Below, piece by piece: positions 55,660 to 64,000 of a DNA stretch of 64,000 nucleotides. Origin of the DNA: Phascolarctos cinereus. Lineage: Eukaryota; Chordata; Mammalia; Diprotodontia; Phascolarctidae. Within the stretch, counting starts at the first letter, position 1. Each line of letters opens with the position of its first letter. Under the pieces are notes generated by a model. It was not told the DNA's origin. It searched no databases and was given only the letters and a program-made list of their open reading frames with translations. Made by a program: the position numbers and the translations under genes. The stretch spans positions 12,358,001 to 12,422,000 of the forward strand of contig NW_018344008.1 of the NCBI RefSeq assembly GCF_002099425.1. The letters are read 5' to 3'.

Positions 55660-56655
55660 ATAAATTCTTTGACCTATTCCCCAATAGATTAGTGATCAAA
55701 CTATATAAACAAGCCATTTTCAGAAGATTTTCAAACCATAAATAATTGCATAAAAACATGCTCCAGAATACTAATAGTAAGAGAAATGCAAATTAAAAGA
55801 ACTTGGAAATTTTACCTGGTTCCATGTGAATTGACAAGGACAAAAAAGAGACACAATCAATGTTGGAGGATCAGTGAGCAGATAGGCACACATATATACT
55901 ATTGATGGAGCTGTGAGGTGGATTTCAATTTGGAATTATGCAAGAAAAGTGATTTAGACTGTTCTTTTTCCTTTGACACAATAACACCACTGCTGGGCAT
56001 ATATACCAAGGAAATCAAAGACAGAAACAAGGTTCCAACATATACCAAAATATTCATAGTAGCCCTCTTTTGGGGACCCATTGACTGAGGAATGGTTGAA
56101 AAATGTTATATGAACATAAAGGGATATTGTGTACAGTAAGAAATGGGAAATATGAAGAATTCAGAGAAAGGTGGTAAGATCCATGGAATTGAGATCTAAC
56201 TCAGAGCAAAATAAGCCATAGTAATAGAATAATGGGCAGCTATGCAGTGCAAAGGGCAGCTAAGTGGTGCTGTGGATAGAGGGCTAGGCCTGCAGTCAGC
56301 AAGACTTATCTTCGCTTGTTCAAATCTGGCCTCAGACACTTAGTATGTGACCCTGAGCAAATCACTTAACCCTATTTGCCTCAGTTTCTTCATCTGTAAA
56401 ATTAAGTGCAGAAGGAAATTACAAAGCCCTCCAGTGTCTTTGCCAAGAAAACTCCAAATGGGATCATCAAGAGTTAGATATGACTAAAAACAGCTAAACA
56501 GCAAAATTGAATAATATATACAACAATTACAACAATGTAGTTGCAGAGATCACTCAAAGGAAATTTAATTCTTGAATGTGGGGAAAAAATGAAAGTGATG
56601 TAATAAGTGATATAATAAGACATACCTTTTCCCTTAAGAAAGGTAGAGGAGTACT
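55660..56655 (+). mobile_element. L1 LINE 3' portion, old, with a SINE insert
   Basis: GACCTATTCCCCAATAGATT, then AATGCAAATTAAAAGAACTT, then CAATGTTGGAGGATCAG (Cys-rich region), CATATATACCAAGGAAATC and GACTGAGGAATGGTTGAAA (SIGEW equivalent). It is interrupted by a SINE and resumes with ATACAACAATTACAACAATG. It is more diverged than the L1 at 868-3731. Confidence 0.85.
56234..56504 (+). repeat. MAR1-like SINE with duplicated head, inserted in L1
   Basis: A 20-bp partial head (GGGCAGCTATGCAGTGCAAA) stands directly before a full SINE beginning GGGCAGCTAAGTGGTGCTGT. The body continues through TTGCCTCAGTTTCTTCATCT, CCAAGAAAACTCCAAATGG and GAGTTAGATATGACTAAAAA. The flanks AATAGAATAAT (56223-56233) and AATTGAATAAT (56505-56515) are the likely target duplication. 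Confidence 0.85.
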
Positions 56656-56829
56656 TGAACAGAATATTTAATATATTTTCAGAAAAGGTTTCCATATTAG
56701 GTATTGTTCCCTAATTATTTTTCTTTGTCCAAGGGAGGGTAAGTTGGTTGGACATTCCTGTGATATAAAGTCATAGTATATCAGAAAGACATTAATATCT
56801 ATCTCTATATCTTTGTCCACAATGGCTTT

Positions 56830-57310
56830 TTATCAGTCCTCATCCTCAACTTCTTTGCGGTAGTTGACAATGTTGAATACCCTCTAACTACCAGATCATT
56901 TCTTTTAGGTTTTCTTTGCTTCATCATCTATGTTCCACTCCTCATGGTTCTAGCACTTGGGACCTCTACTCTTCTCTCTAGTCTCTCTTAATTTCATTAG
57001 TAACCATGGATTCAATAATAACTTCTATGTAATTTCTCCTAAGCCCATCATGACTCTGATTTTTCCTGTTTCTATCAAAGATACCACCATTCTTCTAATT
57101 ATCCAGGTTCCCAACCTAGCACTCATCCTTTACTCTTCACTGCCCTTTACCCCTCCAAATCCAATCTATTACCAAGTTTTTCCAATTTCAGTCTCTCACA
57201 ATAAGAAATTTGTTGTCTAATAATAAAAAAATTGTCTATTTCTCTTTACTTATCACACAGCCACCCTTGCCCAGGCCCTCTGCACCTTTCACCTCATAAT
57301 GGATGTGTTT
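56830..57310 (+). mobile_element. L2 LINE internal fragment
   Basis: TCCTCATCCTCAACTTCTTT, then CACTTGGGACCTCTACTCTT, then TCATTAGTAACCATGGATTC, then AATCCAATCTATTACCAAG and CACCCTTGCCCAGGCCCTCT: L2 ORF2 RT and downstream, degenerate. The 87-codon frame at 56957-57220 is part of it. Confidence 0.75.
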
Positions 57311-57609
57311 ATCTATTCCTCTCTTGTGATCAACAACATATATTTGAAAGATTCAATGACATGGATACAGTCTACAGAACAAAACAGTGTATTTCCTTAT
57401 ATGAGTATTGAAGACATCTTCCTTCCCTTCCTTCCCTTCAACTAGTCCTATTCATTAGCTTTTAAAATTTTATTTTTTCACCCCTTTCCAATAAGGATTT
57501 CTCTCATTCTTTTCATTATCTATCTTCTCTATTTTAGACACTCATTCTGTGATTCATGATCCCTATAATTGTCTGGTCTTTTTCTTTTCTTTGTATTCTT
57601 CATGCAGTC
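57311..57609. other. Unassigned; right part may be HAL1 3' sequence
   Basis: About 300 bp with no clear feature. The right end continues the reversed HAL1/L1 ORF1 region beyond the SINE. Confidence 0.4.
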
Positions 57610-57623
57610 AAAACTTCTGTAGT

Positions 57624-57785
57624 GGGGGCAGTTAGGTGGTGCAGTGGATAGAGCACTGGCCCTGAAGTCAGGAGGACCTGAGTTCAAATCTGCCCTCAGA
57701 CCAAACACTTGACACTTACTAGCTGTGTGACCCTGGGTAAGTCACTTAACCCCAATTGCCTAAAAACAAACACCCCCCCCCAAAA
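57624..57785 (+). repeat. WSINE1-like SINE with TSDs, inserted in HAL1 ORF1
   Basis: GGGGGCAGTTAGGTGGTGCA, CTGAAGTCAGGAGGACCTG, CAGACCAAACACTTGACAC, CACTTAACCCCAATTGCC, then a C/A-rich tail. The flanks AAAACTTCTGTAGT (57610-57623) and AAAGCTTCTGTAGT (57786-57799) match 13 of 14. It is the same subfamily as the copy at 29864. Confidence 0.95.
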
Positions 57786-58118
57786 AAAGCTTCTGTAGTA
57801 TCCATTCTTGTTATTTCTGAATTGAATTATTAAATTTAACCACTACATGTCTTGGAGTTTGTAGCCTTGGATCTTTTTCTGGAGGTGGTCTGTGGATTCT
57901 GTCAGCTGGTATTTTATTTCCTCTGTTGAGAAGTTCTGGGCAGTTTTCTTCTATTATTTTCTTCATTATGGTGCTAATTCCCCCCCCCCCCTTTTTTTGG
58001 TCCTGTCATGTTCTTCTGGGAGATCTATGATCCTTAGGTTGCTTTTATACATCCTGTCTTTGAAGTCAGTAAGTTTTACTCTCATGGTGAGTATATTTTC
58101 TTTCTTTTTCTTTTTGAA
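57786..58118 (-). mobile_element. HAL1/L1 ORF1 fragment (inner part of the outer element)
   Basis: Reversed, it encodes SNLRIIDLPEEHDRTKK, then TIMKKIIEENCPELLN, then DRIHRPPPEKDPR and PRHVVVKFNNSIQK: the ORF1p RRM and linker. A G-run (complement of the C-run at about 57980) lies within it. It appears to continue at 60213 on the other side of the next element. Confidence 0.85.
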
Positions 58119-60212
58119 AATTCTAAATGCAGTTTGTCTTCTTTTTTCTTAGTGGAGATTATTTGATAGATAACAGTTTAAAAAAAAGCAGTCATATATT
58201 AGGCATGGTTTCTGAGGAAGGGAAAATGTTTCTTTGTTGTTATTTGTCCAGCTAGTGCTTTGTAGTTGTTGCTTTCCTTACTTAGCTATTGTCCTCAGTT
58301 GTATGTATTTCTCCCAGTGGTGTAATAGTGATTTCTTCATTAAACCTTTAGGCAGGATGTTGCCAGATTCTGCCCATAATGCCTACCTCTTTACTGTTAC
58401 CTTTACCAGATTTCTGCATTCATCTCTGTCTTCTGGTGTCTTTTATAAAGAAGTTTCTTACTGGTTTCTGGGCTGTCACTCTTTTGCTGTTGCTGTCTGC
58501 ATTTATTCACTCCCCTTGTATTTCTGTTGTTTGGGGTGTTTGAAAAGCAAATAATCTATTCAGTTCTGGTTTTCTTTAAAAAATATATCAAACTCTTCTT
58601 TATTATTAAACACCCATTTTTTTGCTATGTATCCTGAGCTCCAGTGCTCTTCAGAACATGTTATTCTATTCCCTCCTCCTTTTTCTAGTGGGTGTGGAAT
58701 AGTCTTGTGTTAATCAAATGGCCTTTCCTTTGTATTTGAAGGTCTTTCTCCTGATAGCTTGCAGAACTTGTTTCTTAATTTATATAACAGTTAAATTTAA
58801 CCACCTTCTTGAAGTTTTCAGCCTATTTTTTTTTTCCTGGAGCTGTGAATTTTCTCAATTGGACTTTCATTTTCTATGTTTGGAAGTTCTGGGCAATTCT
58901 CTTCTATTATTGCTTTCATTATGATGTTAAGATCTTTTGTCCTGTCATGTTTTTCTGGGAGATCTATAATCCTTAAGTTGTCTTTACATATGCTGTTTTG
59001 AGATACACATGATTTCCTTGCATAGTGAGCATATTTTCTTTTAATATTCTTGTTTTTTGCTTGTGTTTGCAATCTCAAACTACTGTCCTATCTTTTGTTT
59101 CTTTGGTGAAGCTTGCCATTATAGATTCAGGTTTTTTTTTAATCTGCTCATTATTTTTACTGTGCAGGATATAAATTCTGTTCTCCTAATTCTCATTTCT
59201 CATTTAAACCACTCAAGAACAGTGTGTTGTGGTTCTGTATTCTCCTCAAATTCCACAGGGTCTTTCATCTCATCAAGAGTTGGATCATTTTCTTTCATTT
59301 TGCAGTATTTATTCATAGATACCTGAACTAGTTTACTAGATCTGGAAGCCATATTTCCTTCTACTGTTTTTCTTATTGATTTATCTGTTTATTTTCAGGG
59401 TCATTGAGATTTCTCCTGCCTGAAATCTTTGGTATTTTCAGTCTTATTTATTCTCCTTTATTTTTCTTATTACTCATTTCTGACTCCCTCCCCTCTGACT
59501 ATGGTTTCCTTGGGGGTCTAGATCCCAAAGTGTCTCAGCCTCATCCTGTTCTGGGCAGTCACTGTTCACTAACCTAAATCTCTGCCCCAGCTTACTTTTG
59601 AGTGGTCAGAATTGGCCCTAGCTGGATGCTGTACCCTTCCCTCAGGACTGGTAGAGTGCTACATTGCTCTCTGCATGCACAGTGCCCTATCCTGATGAAC
59701 TGTCCTACTCCCTCTGTTCCTTAGCTTTCTGACCCAGCGCTAGTTCAGGGTCTGTTTTTCCTGGCACTGGCAGAGGCTGCTTTCTCTGATACTTGAAGAG
59801 GCTGCCATCTCCTGGAACCTGCATTGGTGCTTCAGGGTTTCAGCCCTCAGCAGGCATTTGTTTCTGAAAAGCTATGTCCAAACTGGCTGTTGAGGCCCAA
59901 GAAAACTTCCACAGCCTGGAACTCAATGTCATGGGAAAGAAGGGAGGATGGGGGTATAGGAGTGGGGTTTGATGAAAGCCTGTCTGGTCTTTGGGTCTGC
60001 TAGTGTGATCTTGGCAGCGTGAGATGTGGGAGAGGGATACCGAGTGAGCTCTGGCCACTGAGTTGTCAGATTCTGGGTTTTGGGTTTTTTCTATACCACA
60101 GAAACACCAGAAGTTTCTTAATCTTTAGCACACAATTTCTGTTTTAGAATTTGGGTTTTGGAGAGGTTCAAGAGGTCATGGGGATTAGAGAAAATGTTGC
60201 TTACCATATTTT
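58119..60212 (-). mobile_element. HAL1-like element nested in another HAL1/L1
   Basis: Reversed, it runs from a 5' UTR (about 60212 to 59370) through ORF1 (start about 59352, MASRSSKLVQVSMNKYCKMK) with the RRM (NLRIIDLPEKHDRTKDLN; ELPNIENESPIEKIHSSRK) and a C-terminal domain (KVLQAIRRKTFKYKGKA; STPTRKRR) to about 58560, then about 440 bp of 3' sequence. No ORF2 is seen. It splits the ORF1 of an outer element between 58118 and 60213. Confidence 0.65.
58818..59078 (-). pseudogene. HAL1/L1 ORF1 RRM remnant
   Basis: 86 codons: RLQTQAKNKNIKRKYAHYAR (end of the coiled coil), then DNLRIIDLPEKHDRTKDLN, KAIIEENCPELPNIENE and PIEKIHSSR. The LRIxxLPE and ELPNIE...IEKIH blocks correspond to the L1 ORF1p RNA-recognition domain. 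A broken C-terminal domain follows at 58560-58810 (minus). Confidence 0.87.
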
Positions 60213-60640
60213 AAAATATTTTTTCTTTGTTTTTGGCTTCTCTTCTTGATTGTCCTCCACTTCTGTATGTTTGAATTGCCAACCTATTATTCTCTCTTTT
60301 GTTTCTTTGGTGAGACTTGTCACCAAAATTCCAGCTTTTTCTTCTGCCCATTATTTTTGCTGTTTGGGCCATAAATTCTCCTCTCAGAATTCTCATTTCT
60401 TTTTTGAATCACTCAGGAACATGTTCTCATGTTTCTCAGGGTCTTTGGTCTCATGAAGTGTTTGATTATTTTTCTTTTTGTGTAGTTACATTCATAGATG
60501 CCTGAACTAGATCTGGAGACCATATTTCCTTCTGTTGTTAATGTTTTCCCTATTTTCCCTGTTGATTAATCTGATCATGTTCAAGTTTTTTGAGTTGCCT
60601 TCTTCCTGAGACCTTGGTATTTGCAGAGATTTAGTATCCC
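60213..60640 (-). mobile_element. HAL1/L1 ORF1 N-terminal part (outer element)
   Basis: Reversed, it begins ATGGTCTCCAGATCTAGTTC (the equivalent of the ORF1 start in the neighbouring copy) and runs through the coiled-coil region, ending NRLAIQTYRSGGQS and AKNKEKIF at about 60213. That is where the fragment ending at 58118 takes over. It is a second copy of the ORF1 5' region within 1.2 kb of the first. Confidence 0.82.
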
Positions 60641-61984
60641 CTGTGATTCGTATTTAAAGGCAAATAAGGGTGAGAGAGATGCAAAACTAGGCTTTCTTAA
60701 GATACAACCATTGTCTTTAAAGGTGGTATTAAGCTAGAATTATTGTAAGTTCATAGAAAGAAATAAAATTATGGAAGCAAGGTCTTAACTTGCTGAAGTT
60801 TGGGCAGATTTTCCACTGAAAGGCTATATAACTGCCCCCAGGACTTGAGTAACTCAGGGGGCTGTCTCAGGCTGTAACTCCCTTGAACCAAATAGCCTCA
60901 GCATATTGACATAGCTTTCTAGTCACTTAGAGACATAAAATGTCTGACTCACATGGAAACAAGTATCTTCAGACTTGGTGGATGTTCCAAGTCTCTGCAA
61001 GTTACCACATTCTTCACTGCTGACCAGATATACTTCCATATGGAGATGAGGGAGGCTATATCTATCTAATCTAAGTGTTGGAATAAACTTGAATATCCTT
61101 TCTATGCTATGACTACATAAACCTTGTTTTGTTAACTGTTGAATGACCTACAAAGGCCTCATTTTATTCCAACTTTAAAACTGAACTAATAGTTTATTGG
61201 CCTGAGTTAGGCCCACCCCTAACAAAAGATTTACCAAGTGTGAAACTGTGTGAAAAATGAATTCTTAAGGGAAAGAGGAATTGAACTGTTAGTGACTCTG
61301 ACTCATCCTTTTACAATCTTCTAAACCTATTAATTGAAGTGAGTCATAGGTACTGGAACTTGTCTCAGTTCCTTATGATCCCTGATACTTGAATGTCATG
61401 TGCTTCCATGTATAGGGTCCTGATCTGAGGCCATCACAACCTTCTCCTAGGCAACTACCATCCCTTAGCACTGGGTAGATTGAATCCTGTTTTGCTGCCA
61501 AGACTAGGGACTTATGACACTTGGAACTCCCAAGGTCAATGCCAGATCAGTGGTAAAGGTAATAAGCCAGTGCCATATGTCATTACTCATATGATCGATT
61601 TTAGTCTTATCACTCTCCTCCCTTGTTCTTTCTCCTCTCCTTTTATGTTCTGCCCTCTGAAATCATCTCCAGCCATATTTGTGTCATAGCTTTTGGATCT
61701 GAGCCTCTGCTTCCAACTTGGCATGCCATTTCCTATGCTCATTCTTATTCCTATGCACATACCTAACTCAGACCCAGACCCAGCCTGTTGATCTCCGGTC
61801 ATCTTCATACCACGTCATTTGTATACCCTTTAGCCCCTCTCCTCTCCATCCTTCTCCCCACCCCCAATTCCTTTCTACCTCTAGCTTTGGAAACAGTAAT
61901 TAAATCAACACTACTATTCTTGGAAATGACAAGTCAATCACTTGTCTACTGCATTCATTACTCCTATGACTTCTCAGACCAAAA
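60641..61984. other. Unassigned sequence, about 1.3 kb
   Basis: No gene is recognised. About 60780-61150 is compositionally mixed, with an AATAAA at about 61082 followed by GTTTTGTTAACTG. It could be an old LTR, but I see no paired copy or primer site. Confidence 0.4.
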
Positions 61985-62130
61985 CACCTCTCCATAATCA
62001 CTACTTCTTTATGTGTATTGTTTTACTTTTTAATTAGAATGTAAGCTTCTAAAGGGTGGGGACCATGTTGCTTTTTGTATTTGTGTCTCCCATACTCATA
62101 GTGCCTGGCGCAAAGTCAGTGTTTAATTTA
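61985..62130 (+). mobile_element. L2 LINE 3' end
   Basis: GTAAGCTTCTAAAGGGTGGG, then GACCATGTTGCTTTTTGTA and AGTGCCTGGCGCAAAGTCAG. Confidence 0.8.
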
Positions 62131-62694
62131 GGCTTTTTCATCCATTCATGCTCCATTGTTAATGAACTCTTCCTTATCTTAGATATCTTTTTCTCAAATT
62201 GTTTCCATCTTCTGATGCTGTATGAAATATAGATTTTACGGAAGACTCTGTATCTATTAGTACTTTCTCCAAGTCTTGAAACTCCTTCCCTCACATATAC
62301 TTACTCCTCCAGAAAGAGGAGTTGTCATACACTTTGCTTTCCACTGTCACCTTTAGACCTCCACTCTGCTAACCATCACTCTGAAGCCATATTTCTTCCT
62401 TTAAACTTTATCAATTGCCAGATACTCAGTGCTGCCACCTGTAGATCTCTAGGTCACTCTCCTTTCTTAGTAAATACAGCATCTGGATCATAGTCTTCTC
62501 TACCTCAGTCTCTCCTCTTGGACTGACTTGGGCCTGTCACTTCCTCGACTTCCTTCTGTCCTCTCTCTTTCAATCCCAAACAGGAGTGGCTGCTTAGGCA
62601 TAATTCTTTCAGCCATGACTCAAATGAATTTTTACTCAGGTACCAGATTTTCTAGCTATAGCTCTTGAGGCAGTTATTATCACCGGTATATCTA
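62131..62694. other. Unassigned C/T-rich sequence, about 560 bp
   Basis: Possibly an old LINE fragment (CTGCCACCTGTAGATCTCTA region), but I cannot assign it. Confidence 0.4.
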
Positions 62695-62800
62695 GCCTCC
62701 AGATGTACTGATTCTTAGTGTGCTGTAGTGAACTGTTTGCTGAACATGGATTCAGGAGACCTGGGTTCAAGTTCCCAATTCTTAGAAAAAAATCAAAGGA
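62695..62800 (+). repeat. MIR-family SINE head
   Basis: GTGCTGTAGTGAACTGTTTG, then GATTCAGGAGACCTGGGTTC, truncated on the right. Confidence 0.7.
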
Positions 62801-63059
62801 GGTGGTAAGATTATTGAGTTGAAAATTTTGGCCTAGGAGAATTAGGAGTTAGCTATAATTGCTAATCCTTTCTCAGATATTCTTCTAAATTCCTTATCAT
62901 GAAAGGTGACTTTTAAAGACATGTTTGATTAAAAAGGAAAAAAAAAAGATTGAATTCAACAAGACTTCAAAGATGGTTGCATTCATTCATAGTAGTATAT
63001 TAGCATTTAGAACTATAAAGAACCTTAAATAAGATCATTTAGGTTGTACTCTTTGAAAT

Positions 63060-63375
63060 AGACAGCATTTCCACAGTTCTTTGAAGTTTGCCAAGGCCTT
63101 CACATTTCATTTTATTTCATTTGACTCTCACAACAGCTCTCTCAGGTGAGTAAGCTTATCATAGTGCCTGGCACATAGAAGGCACTTAATAAATGCTTGT
63201 TGATTGCCTTGTTGACTGATTGACTTGACTGTTATTATCTTTCATTTGAAGAAACAGTAGTCTAGAGAGGTTGTAACTTGCCCATGGTCACTTGGCTAAT
63301 TAGTATCAGAGAGGGGATATCATTCCAGATCTTCCTCCTTGGAAGCCTAGTACTTACTCTATCTCCTAGGTTAAT
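63060..63375 (-). repeat. MIR SINE split by an L2 3' end
   Basis: MIR pieces: about 63060-63155 (CACAACAGCTCTCTCAGGTG) and about 63228-63375 (GTTATTATCTTTCATTTGAAG; GGTCACTTGGCTAATTAG). Between them an L2 3' terminus, plus strand, at 63156-63227 (TAGTGCCTGGCACATAGAAG; TTGTTGATTGCC). Confidence 0.82.
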
Positions 63376-63510
63376 ATGACCTGTGCAGATAAGAAAACTG
63401 AATCCCAGATAAGTCAAATGGTGATTTGCGCAAGGAGGTAAATAGAAAAGTCAGGTTCTCTGACTCCAAATTCAAGTGTCTTTTCACGATTTGCATGGTG
63501 CATCTTGATT
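63376..63510 (-). repeat. MIR-family SINE fragment
   Basis: GATAAGAAAACTGAATCCCAG, then GTCAGGTTCTCTGACTCC and TTTTCACGATTTGCATGG. Confidence 0.7.
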
Positions 63511-63514
63511 TAGT

Positions 63515-63700
63515 CATTCATTTTTCACTGTGGGAAACTCCTGGTTAGAAACTCCCTCCACCAATGTGGGTCAGCAACTAGTCTGTAGCTTACCATCTTA
63601 GAGATTTCTCTGGGGCACTGAAAGGTTTAGTTACTTGCCCATGGTCATATATCAGGTATATGTCAGATGTAAGACTCGAAAACTGAGGTTGCAGCTGTGA
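63515..63700 (-). repeat. CORE-type SINE with an extended arm, second copy
   Basis: GAAACTCCCTCCACCAATGTG, then GGTCAGCAACTAGTCTG, TTACTTGCCCATGGTCATAT. The same arm is at 13995-14215. Confidence 0.7.
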
Positions 63701-63719
63701 TACTGGGATTGTCTCAGTT

Positions 63720-63915
63720 GAATTTTACAACAACTATGTGATATGGATAGCACGTATCAGGAAACTGAGTCTCTCCACTTGAAGGATGAAGAAACTGAAA
63801 CTCAGAGAAGTTAATTAACTTGACTATAATTACACTGCTAGTAAGGGTCAGAATTAGGTTTTGAATATAGAGCTGCCTGACTTCAGGTCCTGCACTCCAT
63901 ACATTACACAGAAGT
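63720..63915 (-). repeat. MIR SINE
   Basis: TTTTACAACAACTATGTGAT, then GATGAAGAAACTGAAACTCAG, then ACTGCTAGTAAGGGTCAG and TGCACTCCATACATTAC. Confidence 0.82.
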
Positions 63916-64000
63916 GGTCAAAATTTCATAGGCTTATCAGTATGCATGTTTACAAGATTTAGAGTCTGAAGCAACTTTAGAGGGCATTTAGTTCAAACCT

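Noticed and set aside
60780-61150. Solo LTR
   Set aside because: There is an AATAAA with a plausible downstream end, but no second copy, primer site or clear terminal dinucleotides.

Overview
This is 64 kb of gene-poor, AT-rich vertebrate DNA, almost certainly from a marsupial. I find no host protein-coding gene, rRNA, tRNA gene or CRISPR array that I can support. All long open frames are short (at most about 150 codons). The ones I can identify encode pieces of LINE proteins. The mix of elements points to a marsupial: L1 copies with the conserved ORF2 C-terminal stretch around SIGEWLNK, half-L1 (HAL1) elements carrying ORF1 but no ORF2, RTE-clade LINEs, long L2 and CR1/L3 relics, MIR-family SINEs, and a tRNA-derived SINE beginning GGGCAGCTAGGTGGTGCAG. 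I recall that SINE from Australian marsupials as WSINE1. I see no primate or rodent SINEs and none of the common opossum tRNA SINE, so an Australian marsupial is my best guess. That guess is inference from memory of repeat families.

Layout. 0-7 kb: an L1 with reverse-transcriptase and C-terminal ORF2 remains (868-3731), then a poly(A)-tailed LTR-like fossil on the minus strand between 27-bp direct repeats (3844-5265), then a second L1 3' end. 7.9-9.2 kb: an old RTE copy. 11-15.6 kb: a large L2 split by an L1, followed by SINEs, an old L1 and an L3 end. 19-21 kb: an L1 that splits an L2 and carries a near-perfect 25-bp-arm palindrome, followed by the only CpG-rich, promoter-like segment (20640-20960). 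22-24.5 kb: an L3 element broken by nested SINEs. 26-31.5 kb: microsatellites, an L1 whose 5' part is inverted, and an end-to-end HAL1 with target-site duplications and its own SINE insertion. 32.5-34 kb: a long minus-strand L2. 34-37.2 kb: the largest unassigned stretch. 37-48.7 kb: SINEs, L2, RTE and L3 copies in both orientations. 50-54.2 kb: an unclassified stretch, a tiny poly(A) retro-insertion, an RTE copy and a SINE. 55.6-60.6 kb: an L1 with a SINE inserted, an L2, then one HAL1-like element apparently nested inside another. 62-64 kb: a dense SINE cluster.

Nothing here works together as a pathway. The window reads as intergenic or deep intronic sequence, a layered record of retrotransposition. 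Boundaries of old elements are approximate (tens of bases), and family names come from recognising consensus motifs by eye, not from a database search.
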